Of a stretch of DNA of 64,000 nucleotides, positions 28,325-37,387 are shown in pieces. A model generated the notes under the pieces. That model saw nothing but the letters and a program-made list of their open reading frames with translations. It had not been told where the DNA came from and searched no databases. Made by a program: the position numbers and the translations under genes. Source of the stretch: Moraxellaceae bacterium (GTDB taxonomy: Bacteria > Pseudomonadota > Gammaproteobacteria > Pseudomonadales > Moraxellaceae); the NCBI GenBank assembly GCA_004173455.1, contig SECL01000004.1:59382-123381 (forward strand), in the 5' to 3' direction. Numbering within the stretch: the first letter of the stretch is position 1; every line of letters begins with the position of its first letter.

Positions 28325-29391
28325 GCCAGAATGACCCGTAACGTATCGTCTGCATCAGTAGTAGACTGTGCATCGGCTTCAATTTGTCCAATAACCCACG
28401 CTTTTTCACCCGCCGCCTGAAGCTGTAACAAGGCTTTATCGCTATCTACAGCACTGACTGCAATCACCATGCCCACGCCACAGTTGAAGGTGCGATACAT
28501 TTCATAAGTATCGACATTGCCTTGTAATTGCAAAAATTTGAACAGTGCAGGCCATTGCCATGAACCAGTATTAATACGGGCGCGAGTACCATTGGGCAGC
28601 ACACGCGGCAAATTACCTGGTAAACCACCGCCGGTAATATGCGCCATTGCATGAATATCGACCTGCTTGGCCAGCTCTAAAATAGACTTGACGTAAATTT
28701 TTGTTGGTGTCATCACCACATCGCTGAGCTTTTTGCCTTCAATATCTTGATCTAGCGCAATATTTTTAACATCAATAATTTTACGAATCAATGAATACCC
28801 ATTGGAATGCGCCCCACTCGACGCGACGCCAATCAATACATCACCAGCCTGTACCTTGCTGCCATCAATAATATTTGCATGCTCAACCACACCCACACAA
28901 AAACCGGCCAGATCATAATCTTCGCCTTCGTACATACCGGGCATTTCAGCAGTTTCGCCACCGACTAGCGCACAGCCAGCCTGTACACAGCCTTCACCAA
29001 TGCCAGTGACCACATCAGCAGCAACATCGACATTTAGGTGACCCGTGGCGTAGTAATCCAGAAAAAATAGCGGCTCAGCACCACATACCAGCAAATCATT
29101 CACGCACATGGCCACCAGATCAATCCCGATGGTGTCATGTTTGTTTAAGGCTAACGCCAGTTTCAATTTGGTGCCCACACCATCAGTGCCGGAAACCAGC
29201 ACCGGTTCTTCATACCCTTTGGGGATTTTGCATAGCGCGCCAAAACCACCAAGACCGCCCATCACTTCAGGGCGCATCGTGCGTTTGGCGACGGACTTAA
29301 TCCGGTCAACCAGATGATCTCCAGCTTCGATATCGACGCCAGCATCTTTGTAGCTTAAACTGGTGGTTTGGGTTGAAGATGATATGGTCAT
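28321..29391 (-). CDS. purM: Phosphoribosylformylglycinamidine cyclo-ligase
   Basis: The frame is open to 29523, but ATG 29391 gives 356 residues and the family's normal beginning ([13 protein letters not shown]). Key blocks are [34 protein letters not shown] and [13 protein letters not shown]. It makes aminoimidazole ribotide with ATP. Its stop overlaps the purN start; the pair is divergent from the AI-2E permease gene with about 150 nt for promoters. Confidence 0.95.
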   Translation of the reverse strand: MTISSSTQTTSLSYKDAGVDIEAGDHLVDRIKSVAKRTMRPEVMGGLGGFGALCKIPKGYEEPVLVSGTDGVGTKLKLALALNKHDTIGIDLVAMCVNDLLVCGAEPLFFLDYYATGHLNVDVAADVVTGIGEGCVQAGCALVGGETAEMPGMYEGEDYDLAGFCVGVVEHANIIDGSKVQAGDVLIGVASSGAHSNGYSLIRKIIDVKNIALDQDIEGKKLSDVVMTPTKIYVKSILELAKQVDIHAMAHITGGGLPGNLPRVLPNGTRARINTGSWQWPALFKFLQLQGNVDTYEMYRTFNCGVGMVIAVSAVDSDKALLQLQAAGEKAWVIGQIEADAQSTTDADDTLRVILA

Positions 29392-29543
29392 AAGATTAAG
29401 TCTCCGCGTAGGGCGCAGATTATAGCGCGAATAAACGAAACGACTATGGTATTTCGACGATAAAATGCTTATGTTTGCCCAATCAAAAGCAAAATTTTGC
29501 AAAATAGGCCTGTTTCCTGGCACTGCCAGAGGGTAATTAACAA

Positions 29544-30764
29544 ATGCAAGACCCGGTATTAAAAAGAATATTTATATTGGCTGCGCTGGTACTGGCTGGT
29601 TTTATTGTTTACTTGCTCATGCCGGTCATTGCCCCATTTATTGCTGCCTTTTTTCTAGCTTATCTGATCAATCCACTTGTGACGCGCATGGCAAAATACA
29701 ATATGCCACGCTGGTTGACCATTAGCATTGTTTTCCTTGGAATTATTGTGGGTGTGGGAGTGGGTACATGGTATCTGGCGCCTATGCTGTGGCAACAGTT
29801 GCGTTATGCGCTAGACAATATTCCGGCTGCTATTACATGGGTCAACAACAACGCGCTGCCGTGGCTTGAACACAACTTTAAGCTTGATCTGGAACGCATT
29901 AATACCGATGAGCTGTCTGCTGGTGTTATGGATTATGTGCAAACCAATTATAGCGCTAACAGTGTCCAGCAAATGATGTACCGCATTGCTCAGTCGGGTC
30001 TAAGTATTATCCATGTGGGTGGCTTACTGGTTCTAATTCCTATTATTGCGTTTTATTTTCTGCTCGACTGGAACAATATGATCCGCCGTTTGCAGCTGTT
30101 AATCCCTCGACACTATGAGCCAACAGTCGTGCAAATCACCCGTGAGTGTCATGCAGTGCTCGGCGCTTTTGTCAAAGGTCAATTGCTGGTCATGTTGTTA
30201 CTGGGCATTGTGTATGCGGTCGGCTTGCAATTGATTGGCATTGAAGTGGGTCTGATTATTGGGTTGGTGGCTGGCTTATGTAGCATTATTCCTTATTTAG
30301 GCTTTGCCATTGGCATTATTGCAGCTTTTGCTGCTGCCTTACTGCAATATGGCCTTGATTGGGTACAGCTTATGCTGGTACTCATTGTATTTATGATCGG
30401 GCAGGCTATCGAAGGCTACGTTTTACAGCCTTTTTTACTCGGTGATAAAATTGGCCTATCGCCGGTTGCTGTGGTATTTGCAGTGCTTGCAGGTGCTCAG
30501 TTATATGGTTTTGTGGGAATGCTGGTGGCGCTGCCAGTGGCTGCAGTTCTGGTCGTGCTGTTACGTCATGCTTATCATACCTATGAAAAAAGCATCTTTT
30601 ATATGGGATATCGACAGCCTGCTAGTATTCAAGTGCCGGTGCCGAGTAGTGAGCTCCCTGAAACCGTTATCAATGAGCAAGAACTGGAAACCCCACTCAC
30701 ATTACAAGACAATGCACCGGAACTGGGTTTGCAAAGTCCAGCTGACCGTTCGCCATTAAAATAG
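29544..30764 (+). CDS. AI-2E family transporter (PerM/YdiK-type)
   Basis: The 406-residue protein has the family plan: two N-terminal helices (about 7-50), a third helix, a soluble segment, then a C-terminal set of helices with the conserved [19 protein letters not shown] and [18 protein letters not shown] motifs. Members include autoinducer-2 exporters and Na+/H+ antiporters, and the substrate here is unknown. About 50 hydrophilic residues follow the last helix. It precedes hda by 17 nt, an arrangement also found in Acinetobacter. Confidence 0.88.
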   Translation: MQDPVLKRIFILAALVLAGFIVYLLMPVIAPFIAAFFLAYLINPLVTRMAKYNMPRWLTISIVFLGIIVGVGVGTWYLAPMLWQQLRYALDNIPAAITWVNNNALPWLEHNFKLDLERINTDELSAGVMDYVQTNYSANSVQQMMYRIAQSGLSIIHVGGLLVLIPIIAFYFLLDWNNMIRRLQLLIPRHYEPTVVQITRECHAVLGAFVKGQLLVMLLLGIVYAVGLQLIGIEVGLIIGLVAGLCSIIPYLGFAIGIIAAFAAALLQYGLDWVQLMLVLIVFMIGQAIEGYVLQPFLLGDKIGLSPVAVVFAVLAGAQLYGFVGMLVALPVAAVLVVLLRHAYHTYEKSIFYMGYRQPASIQVPVPSSELPETVINEQELETPLTLQDNAPELGLQSPADRSPLK

Positions 30765-30781
30765 GATCATTACAGCTCATA

Positions 30782-31495
30782 ATGCGGCAAATCAGCTTAA
30801 ATATCGAACCACATCTTGATGCCCAGATCAGTGATTTTGAAGGGCCGGGCTGGAAACCAGTGATTGATACCGCCCGGCAAATGCATTTGGGGTTACTCAA
30901 TCGTTTTTACCTGTACGGCGAAGCAGGCACTGGAAAATCCCACATTCTCACCGCCATTTGTGAGTCTTATTTAGACATGCAGCGCAGTGCTATTAAAGTG
31001 TCCTTGCTGGATTTACTGGATGCGCCGATTGATGCCATTACCTCACTGGAAAATTATGATCTGGTGGCTTTGGATGATATTGAAACCATTAGCGGTGTAA
31101 TCCACTGGCAGCGCGCTATATTTCATTTGATCAATTCCAGTGGCGAAGGCGGTGGCCAGCTCATTTTTTCGTCACGCTTGGCACCCACCGAACTTCGCTT
31201 TGAGTTGCCGGATTTACAGTCGCGCTTAACTCAGGCGGTCAGTCTGAAAGTACCTGATGGCAGTAATATTGCAGATCGCACAGCCTTGGTTGAAGCAGTG
31301 CTTAAACGGCGCGGATTAATTTTTGATGCTCAGATCGTTGAATATTTAATTCATCACGGCCCGCACAAATCAGCAGCTTTATTGAAAACCGTTGATCAAC
31401 TGGATGCTCTTTTGCATGGCGATCGTCGTAAACTGGCCAACAGCACCCGCCGCCAGATTTTTGCTTTAATTGATGAGTATAACAAAACCATCTGA
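30782..31495 (+). CDS. hda: DnaA regulatory inactivator Hda
   Basis: The 237-residue AAA+ protein is DnaA-like without the DNA-binding domain. An N-terminal QISLNI motif fits beta-clamp binding, the P-loop GEAGTGKSH is at 46-53, Walker B LVALDDIE is near 94-101 and the sensor region SSRLAPTEL follows. Hda with the DNA-loaded clamp promotes ATP hydrolysis on DnaA and so limits re-initiation. It probably shares a transcript with the upstream permease gene. Confidence 0.92.
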   Translation: MRQISLNIEPHLDAQISDFEGPGWKPVIDTARQMHLGLLNRFYLYGEAGTGKSHILTAICESYLDMQRSAIKVSLLDLLDAPIDAITSLENYDLVALDDIETISGVIHWQRAIFHLINSSGEGGGQLIFSSRLAPTELRFELPDLQSRLTQAVSLKVPDGSNIADRTALVEAVLKRRGLIFDAQIVEYLIHHGPHKSAALLKTVDQLDALLHGDRRKLANSTRRQIFALIDEYNKTI

Positions 31496-31632
31496 AAGTA
31501 AACTGCATATTAATAAAAAGCTTGTCTGTTCGCTGCTGGTATGCCAAAGTATCGTGCCGCCAAGGAAATACATTCACCTTTGAATGTGCAAATGGCTGTA
31601 AAAATAATAACGCTCGAGAAGGAGTCGCGTTT

Positions 31633-33537
31633 ATGCTCAAGCGCACAATTGGCCTGGGTCTTCTGTGCATGGCTAGTCATGCTTACAGTGCAGATATTGT
31701 CAGTGCAAATATTGTGGTAAATACCACAGAAGATGAGTTTGATGAAAAAACACCCAATAGTAAATGCTCATTGCGTGAAGCCATTGAACTGATTAATCGG
31801 ACAGATGCCAATAAAAAGATTCCAGAAGCAGGCTTTGGCGGCTGTTCAGGGACCAGTCCTTCCATTGTGCTTGAGACCGGCAAAACCTATTTTCTCAATA
31901 GCGAAGTGGCGATCAAACAATCATTAAGTATTAATGTGCTTGATGACGCTGGCAATGGCACCAAATATAGCGGTGAAAACAATGCCGTGATTCAAGCTAA
32001 AGGTGCACACCGGCTTTTTACCATTGATGATGGTAATCCAAATATTATCAATCTTGGTGTTTTGATTGGGCAGGTTGATCTGGTGGGCTGTGGTGCGGAT
32101 TCCAGTAATGCAGCGACAGCTTGTGCGCCAATTGGCGGCCTGATCTTTAACCGTGAAAACTTAAGCCTGAGTTTCCTGCGCCTAAAAAATGGGGTGGCAG
32201 CAACCAACGGTGGTGCCATTTATAATGAAGGGATTGGCACAGGTTCCAATGCCAGTGTGGCTGCAGGCCTTTTAACTCTGACCAATGTATTGTTCCAAAA
32301 TAATCAGGCAGCTCAGGGTGCGGCTATCTACAGTGTGCAGCCGCGTTATGAAATTATCGGTTCAGTATTTCGCGATAATAAGGCAACCGGCGCAAACGGT
32401 GCTATTGTATTTGTAAACCGTCCAGGCGATGTTACTACGACAAATGGCACACCTTCTACTGCCCGAACAGGTAATATCCGTAGTTCGACATTTTTTTCTA
32501 ACACAGGCCGGGTTGCCAATCTGCTCGATGGCATGGTGTTTAATAACACTACCGTTATCAGAAATACAGCAGGTATTTATTTAAATTCAGCCACCGGCTC
32601 TGCCAACCTGTCTAATAGTATTGTGGCCGAAAATGGCAACAACGATTGTATTATTGCGCCAGGTAACAAAGCCGTGACCAATAACGTCGTCTATAACAAT
32701 GGCTGTGGAGCAGGAGAGGTGGGTAATCGCAACACCAATCTGAATAATCTAACCACGCCTAAACAGTTACTGGCCAATGCCGGTATTGACGGTAAACTTG
32801 AGGGCAAATGTGATCAGCCGCCTGCGATCGGTCTGTTGTGTCCTTTTGCAACTGAAAAAGAAATGTTTAATGGCTTTTTTAAGCCGCGCTTGCTTACAGA
32901 TTACAACTCTATTCTTCAATCCCCTATTGTGAACCGGGGGCGGGTATCCAGTGGCGGGGCAACCACCAATACATTGGCCTGTGAAAGTACTGATCAGCGC
33001 GGCAAAGCACGTGAAACCACAGTACTTTGTGATGTTGGCGCTATAGAACTGGTCATTGAGGATAAGGGCAAGATCGGTGAAGACATCAAATACAACCAGA
33101 ATGCAGAAATTGACCTGACAGATTCATTGGGTGATGGACAACTCTGGCCCAAAGAAAAATGTAATGAGGTCTTTAGTGATCTGCCAAATCCACCGACTAA
33201 AACGGATTGGCAGCCCGGCTGTCTGCAATTTGTAGAGGGTAAAGAGGCGAAAAAAGGCAGCCTGATTCTTGATGAAAATTCCTTATTGAAATATACCCCG
33301 TTCAAGAATTTTCATGGCAGTGATGATTTTTCCATTAAAGTTGTGACCACTACTAGCCGTTTTTCCGACGGTGTCAACGATCGTAGCATTACCTTACGTG
33401 GAAGTGTGGTGCAGGAACCTGAAAATGATTTTCAGGACAAAAAAGTAAAAACCTCAGGGGGTAGCACAGGAATTATTAGTCTGCTGGCTATGCTGGGGCT
33501 GATCGGGGTACGTCGCCGTTTACAGGGAGTAAAATAA
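31633..33537 (+). CDS. CSLREA/GlyGly-CTERM surface protein 1
   Basis: ATG 31633 follows AAGGAG and opens a signal peptide (MLKRTIGLGLLCMASHAYSA), giving 634 residues. The CSLREA motif occurs at about residues 44-49, followed by a right-handed beta-helix-like body with repeated asparagine-rich turns. A C-terminal Ser/Gly stretch, hydrophobic segment GIISLLAMLGLIGV and RRR tail form the GlyGly-CTERM signal recognised by rhombosortase. The predicted product is secreted and surface-attached after processing. Its stop overlaps the next start (TAATG). Confidence 0.85.
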   Translation: MLKRTIGLGLLCMASHAYSADIVSANIVVNTTEDEFDEKTPNSKCSLREAIELINRTDANKKIPEAGFGGCSGTSPSIVLETGKTYFLNSEVAIKQSLSINVLDDAGNGTKYSGENNAVIQAKGAHRLFTIDDGNPNIINLGVLIGQVDLVGCGADSSNAATACAPIGGLIFNRENLSLSFLRLKNGVAATNGGAIYNEGIGTGSNASVAAGLLTLTNVLFQNNQAAQGAAIYSVQPRYEIIGSVFRDNKATGANGAIVFVNRPGDVTTTNGTPSTARTGNIRSSTFFSNTGRVANLLDGMVFNNTTVIRNTAGIYLNSATGSANLSNSIVAENGNNDCIIAPGNKAVTNNVVYNNGCGAGEVGNRNTNLNNLTTPKQLLANAGIDGKLEGKCDQPPAIGLLCPFATEKEMFNGFFKPRLLTDYNSILQSPIVNRGRVSSGGATTNTLACESTDQRGKARETTVLCDVGAIELVIEDKGKIGEDIKYNQNAEIDLTDSLGDGQLWPKEKCNEVFSDLPNPPTKTDWQPGCLQFVEGKEAKKGSLILDENSLLKYTPFKNFHGSDDFSIKVVTTTSRFSDGVNDRSITLRGSVVQEPENDFQDKKVKTSGGSTGIISLLAMLGLIGVRRRLQGVK

Positions 33538-36062
33538 TGTATCGCAAATCGTTATTGGCACTTGTTGTTTTGGCTGCCTTACCTGTTACAGCCGCAACTG
33601 ACCGCACACTATATGTAAGCACTTTCGAGGATGAGGATGGTGAAAATGCCAGTGCCTGTTCCTTGCGTGAAGCCATTCAGGCCGCAACCAATAATCGGGC
33701 TTATGGCGGCTGTATTGCTGGTGATCTGGATCTGACCGATCAGATCAGGCTCAAAGCCGGGATCTACAAGCTTAAAAAATCCTTGATCGTTGGTTCGGCA
33801 ATGACCATTAGCGGTGGCGATGCTGCCAATTTTGACAAGACTGATTCATATACGAATGTCTATCCGGCGCGTAGCAGACTCGAAACGACCATTGAGCCTG
33901 CTGATGATAACGCTGCATTTAGCCTGTTTGATAGCACCACGTCACGGGCTACTCTCAACCTGAATAACGTCATTTTGCAAAATGGCAAAAGTAATCGCGG
34001 TGGCGCGATTCGTGCTGGTGGCAGTGTAAACCTGAGCCGCGTACGAATATCCAATTCCAGTGCAACTGATAGCGGTGGGGCAATTTACCTAGAAGGCAGT
34101 AGTGCCAATTTGAGCGCTGCTGATAGCTTGTTTGATAAAAATGTCGCAGTTCGTGGTGCAGTGATTGGCATGTCCTGTCTGGATAATGTGACCAATACAC
34201 CGCATTCGGTGACCCTTGATCGTACTAGTATTTATGATAATGGTTCACCTGTTATCACACAAAGTGTCATTGATTATTGTGGCACGGTGACCAGTACGAT
34301 CAGTGCCTCAACCATTGCTGAGAATAAAACTAATAACGTCATTATTAACTATGTTCTAAGTGAAAACCATCCATTGCATCCCACCAGCTCATTAAGCCTG
34401 ACCAGTGACACTATTGTAAAAAATCTGGGTAAGGCAACCCTGCTGTACGATAATGTAGGCAAGCTTGCCTTAAGTGGAAGTATTATTGGCTTTAATAGTG
34501 GCAAGAGCTGTAGCTATGCGTTAGGCGCGGCGGCGGCGGACAAGCTGGCAAGCGAAAACAGTAAAATAACCTCTAGTTATAATGCACTGATCAAGCCAAG
34601 CACCACCACGGTTAATGATGGAGAATGTGAGTTACCAGGATATTTGTATAAAGATACCGGTACAACACTGGTAAGCTTAATGCCAAGTCCCGACACATTT
34701 AATCGTATTTTGGCACCGTTGTATCTGGATAAGGATAAAAATGTCCTTGAGTCCGAAGATGGTCTGTTTCCAGCCTATGTTCCTCTAAAGGCCACTAGTG
34801 CTGAAACCTTGATTGATGCCGGATCAGGCGGCTGTACGGCTACGGATCAGCGTGGCTTAACCCGCAATAACACCACAGCGGGCAGTACGACTAACACCGA
34901 TCTGAATGCCTGTGACATTGGTTCAGTTGAAGTCAGCAAGTTAAGAGCAGTCGATGTACTAGGCGTCATCAACTCTTCATTATTAGCACCAATTGATCAG
35001 TATGAAGATAATATTGATTACTATGAAAATATTTATAAAGATCCCACGCTAGATGCCAAATTACTCAATCGTTATAAAAAGTTGATTGATGATGAAAAAG
35101 TGATGCTTGCAGCGTACAAAGCCAGTCTGGCGTATCGTCAAGTCTATGCCAATGTTCTGGGTACCAGCACTGAACAAGAAAACTTTGAGCCCGCAACGAA
35201 TGGACTTAAAGCAGCACTGGAAAAATTTGGCGATGATTTTGATAAAAATTATACAATTAATGTTGTAGTGACAGGACGCGGTTCTGAGCAGTTTCTCCAG
35301 CTTAAACAGGAGAAAGACCTAACCGTTAAAGCGGCTGATAGTAACCTAATATGCAAGTGGGATGATAAGTTAAGGCAGATTTTGATTCGGCGCACCGATA
35401 ATGCCGGAATTCTGGCGGCCACTACTCCAGCCGGGGAGTATGAATACTGCAAATATACGATTACCTCTAAAAATCCTCCTATTGTAAGCTCGACAGGGTA
35501 TGTACAGGCTCGGATTGTGAATATTGCACCGATTGCCAAAGACGATCAATATACTGTCAAATATGGTTCAGTGACGCCGATTGCGCTGGATATTTTAGCG
35601 AATGACAGTGATGATGGTGACGGTGGTTCGGATGTTACAGGTTACCCTAAAGGCTATCCAAAATTTTATCAAAATCCAGCGACTGGAAGCTATGCAAATA
35701 TTAAGTTGGTGAGCAAGCCAACATTAGGCACTTTAAAGTTTGAGTATGAACAGCCTTGTCCGGATAATTCAAATACCCGTCCTGAAGAAACCTGCTACGG
35801 TGGTAAGATTACCTACACTCCAAAAAGTTCATTCTCAACCTTTAATGATTCATTCAAATACAAAGTATTGGATCAGGATAGAGCTGAATCTGCTGAAGCA
35901 ACTGTGAAAATTATTAACACTGCCACCACAACAGATGATACGCGTGGCGACAGTGGTAGTAGCTCTGGAAGCAGTGGTAGTAGCTCTGGTGGTGGTTCTA
36001 TCGGATTGTTTGGATTACTGGGTCTGGCTAGTCTAATCGCCCTACGCCGTAAAATGAAATAA
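33537..36062 (+). CDS. CSLREA/GlyGly-CTERM surface protein 2 with Ig/cadherin-like domain
   Basis: The start overlaps the preceding stop by one base (TAATG). The 841-residue product has a signal peptide (MYRKSLLALVVLAALPVTAA), CSLREA at about residues 41-46, and a beta-helix-like region to about 470. A charged helical stretch (about 480-570) follows. A domain near 660-790 has NDSDDGDGG and ITYTPKSSF, typical of Ig/cadherin-like repeats in adhesins. A Ser/Gly linker (SSGSSGSS), hydrophobic segment and RRKMK tail make a GlyGly-CTERM signal. It is a tandem paralogue of the preceding gene at its N-terminus. Confidence 0.85.
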   Translation: MYRKSLLALVVLAALPVTAATDRTLYVSTFEDEDGENASACSLREAIQAATNNRAYGGCIAGDLDLTDQIRLKAGIYKLKKSLIVGSAMTISGGDAANFDKTDSYTNVYPARSRLETTIEPADDNAAFSLFDSTTSRATLNLNNVILQNGKSNRGGAIRAGGSVNLSRVRISNSSATDSGGAIYLEGSSANLSAADSLFDKNVAVRGAVIGMSCLDNVTNTPHSVTLDRTSIYDNGSPVITQSVIDYCGTVTSTISASTIAENKTNNVIINYVLSENHPLHPTSSLSLTSDTIVKNLGKATLLYDNVGKLALSGSIIGFNSGKSCSYALGAAAADKLASENSKITSSYNALIKPSTTTVNDGECELPGYLYKDTGTTLVSLMPSPDTFNRILAPLYLDKDKNVLESEDGLFPAYVPLKATSAETLIDAGSGGCTATDQRGLTRNNTTAGSTTNTDLNACDIGSVEVSKLRAVDVLGVINSSLLAPIDQYEDNIDYYENIYKDPTLDAKLLNRYKKLIDDEKVMLAAYKASLAYRQVYANVLGTSTEQENFEPATNGLKAALEKFGDDFDKNYTINVVVTGRGSEQFLQLKQEKDLTVKAADSNLICKWDDKLRQILIRRTDNAGILAATTPAGEYEYCKYTITSKNPPIVSSTGYVQARIVNIAPIAKDDQYTVKYGSVTPIALDILANDSDDGDGGSDVTGYPKGYPKFYQNPATGSYANIKLVSKPTLGTLKFEYEQPCPDNSNTRPEETCYGGKITYTPKSSFSTFNDSFKYKVLDQDRAESAEATVKIINTATTTDDTRGDSGSSSGSSGSSSGGGSIGLFGLLGLASLIALRRKMK

Positions 36063-36106
36063 TTGTTGTGAGTGAAGGGCAGTAAGTCCCCAAGCTCATT
36101 GGCAAA

Positions 36107-36200
36107 CTAAACTGCACCCCGAAAGTTGGACGCTTTGCGTCTAATGGCAAGGGTGCTTTTTAATGACTAAATATTCTTCAATGCTGAGATTTGAGATTTT
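36107..36200 (+). mobile_element. IS3-family (IS150-group-like) left-end remnant
   Basis: AACTGCACCCC-GAAAGTTGGACGC (36110-36132) resembles the terminal inverted repeat of IS3/IS150-type elements. The ATG at 36163 opens codons for MTKYSS, the usual beginning of OrfA in that group, before the frame degenerates and stops. No transposase body or right end is present. It lies about 45 nt after the surface-protein gene. Confidence 0.5.
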
Positions 36201-36347
36201 TTAATAATAACTGGAATTTTAAAAAGCTAAACTTATCATAAGATATGGTGGCTTTCTTGGCTTTAATCGGAATACTATCAAGCATTTAATGAATTAAGGT
36301 CTGAAGTTTAGTATGAATTTTTAATTGGTTTTTAAATTTAGACAAAT

Positions 36348-36378
36348 AAAAAACCCGTTGATCATCAACGGGTTTTTT
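36348..36378. terminator. Bidirectional Rho-independent terminator
   Basis: CCCGTTGA (36354-36361) and TCAACGGG (36365-36372) form a perfect stem extended by A/T runs of six on each side, so it can work on either strand. On the minus strand it lies just after the tRNA-like fragment at 36386-36399, the normal position of a tRNA terminator. Confidence 0.85.
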
Positions 36379-36385
36379 AAATATT

Positions 36386-36399
36386 TGGCGGAAGCGGTG
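36386..36399 (-). other. Possible tRNA 3'-end remnant / attachment-site core
   Basis: On the minus strand this reads CACCGCTTCCGCCA, the type of acceptor-stem end with CCA seen in serine-type tRNAs, followed 7 nt later by a terminator. The rest of a tRNA is missing upstream. Short tRNA 3' fragments arise when an integrase inserts an island at a tRNA 3' end. The island would then extend towards higher coordinates. Confidence 0.4.
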
Positions 36400-36538
36400 T
36401 CCGTGGATTATTGATTCGATACAGTCCGATAAAATATTATTTTTGATTATAAAACATGTGGTTAAATAAACCAATTGTCCGAAGTGGTCTGATGAGATTC
36501 GACCAAATCTGACACTTTATGTTGGCCGGGATGTGGGT

Positions 36539-36829
36539 TTATTGATGTGGGTTTTTATGTAGGCCGGACTCGGGGAGTGACTCGGAATCTAACTCATCTA
36601 GACTAACCCTGATACCTTTTTGTGGATCGGCTAAACGTTCCCGGACTAACGCAAGTAGGGCAGTATCATCATTTGATGCCATAATCGTTTTAAAAAGGAG
36701 CTTTTTTTGGTCTGCGACATATTGCAAGGGCTGACGCAGTGATTTTAAAGGTTTCATCAATAATTGTTCCTTAGTAGTATAGGCGTGTTCTTCTGGATTA
36801 TCTTCGATGTGAAAGATAATCCTAGCCAT
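36539..36829 (-). CDS. Small hypothetical protein (96 aa), possibly antitoxin-like
   Basis: ATG 36829 is preceded by AAAGGAG at good spacing. The protein is charged and helical in its middle, ending in a GIRVSLDELDSE-type stretch that recalls antitoxin tails, though no known family is recognised. It is divergent from the AbiEi gene with a 162-nt shared regulatory region. No signal peptide or membrane segment. Confidence 0.6.
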   Translation of the reverse strand: MARIIFHIEDNPEEHAYTTKEQLLMKPLKSLRQPLQYVADQKKLLFKTIMASNDDTALLALVRERLADPQKGIRVSLDELDSESLPESGLHKNPHQ

Positions 36830-36916
36830 ATTATTCTCCTTTATCTATTGAAATGAATCGCAAGATTATATTTAGGATATACCTCTTTCTGACGGGTTTT
36901 ATATTTTTTCGATGGT

Positions 36917-36950
36917 GTATTTTTGCTCGACAAAATGTCGTATTTTTGCT
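36917..36950. promoter_or_regulatory. Repeat-flanked palindrome upstream of abiEi, candidate operator
   Basis: CGACA-AAA-TGTCG (36928-36940) is a perfect palindrome, flanked by two copies of the 11-mer GTATTTTTGCT (36917-36927 and 36940-36950). It sits 42 nt upstream of the AbiEi-type antitoxin start. AbiEi-type proteins are known to repress their own promoter by binding inverted repeats. Confidence 0.5.
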
Positions 36951-36991
36951 AATCTGAACTGGGGCAATAACTACTGTTATTGGAGAGTATG

Positions 36992-37387
36992 ATGACTATC
37001 AAAAGTCGAATTCAGGTGCGGATCAAGCGTGCTAAACGCTATGTCTTCATGCGTCAGGACTTTAATGACATTGCTGATTATGACCAAATTGGACGGGTTT
37101 TACGTACTCTGGTTCAGGAAGGTGAGTTGTTAAAGGTTGGTTATGGCATTTATACCAAAGCCAGAAAGAATCAGATTACTGGAAAAATTATGCCTGCCTG
37201 TCCAGAAGGGGCAGATGCAGTGATTTTGGAAGCATTACAACGTTTAGATGTAAAGATAACGTTAGGGGATGCTACAGAGAAATATTTATCCGGTGAGTCG
37301 ACCCAAATCCCTGCTTTTACCCAAATCCAGACACCAAGTCGTTTTAAGCGTCATTTGTGTGTAGGACGTAGCCAGATTAATGGCTGA
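36992..37387 (+). CDS. AbiEi-like antitoxin (DUF6088 family)
   Basis: ATG 36992, 6 nt after GGAG, is chosen over ATG 36989 and over the upstream TTG; it gives 131 residues. The N-terminal winged-helix-like region (about 15-60) contains the KVGYGIYTKARKN wing seen in DUF6088/AbiEi proteins. As the type IV antitoxin it would neutralise the nucleotidyltransferase toxin encoded next and repress the promoter. It overlaps the toxin gene by 8 nt. Confidence 0.8.
   Translation: MTIKSRIQVRIKRAKRYVFMRQDFNDIADYDQIGRVLRTLVQEGELLKVGYGIYTKARKNQITGKIMPACPEGADAVILEALQRLDVKITLGDATEKYLSGESTQIPAFTQIQTPSRFKRHLCVGRSQING

Larger units (their letters stand above)
36063..36538. other. Non-coding boundary region between the core genome and the accessory region
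   Basis: This stretch has no intact gene. It holds, in order, the IS-end remnant, AT-rich filler, a strong palindromic terminator (36348-36378) and a possible tRNA 3'-end fragment (36386-36399). After that comes AT-rich sequence up to the minus-strand gene ending at 36539. Confidence 0.6.

Noticed and set aside
36928..36940. Considered as a CRISPR-like or LexA site
   Set aside because: It is a single palindrome without repeated spacers and does not match the LexA consensus; a TA operator fits better.
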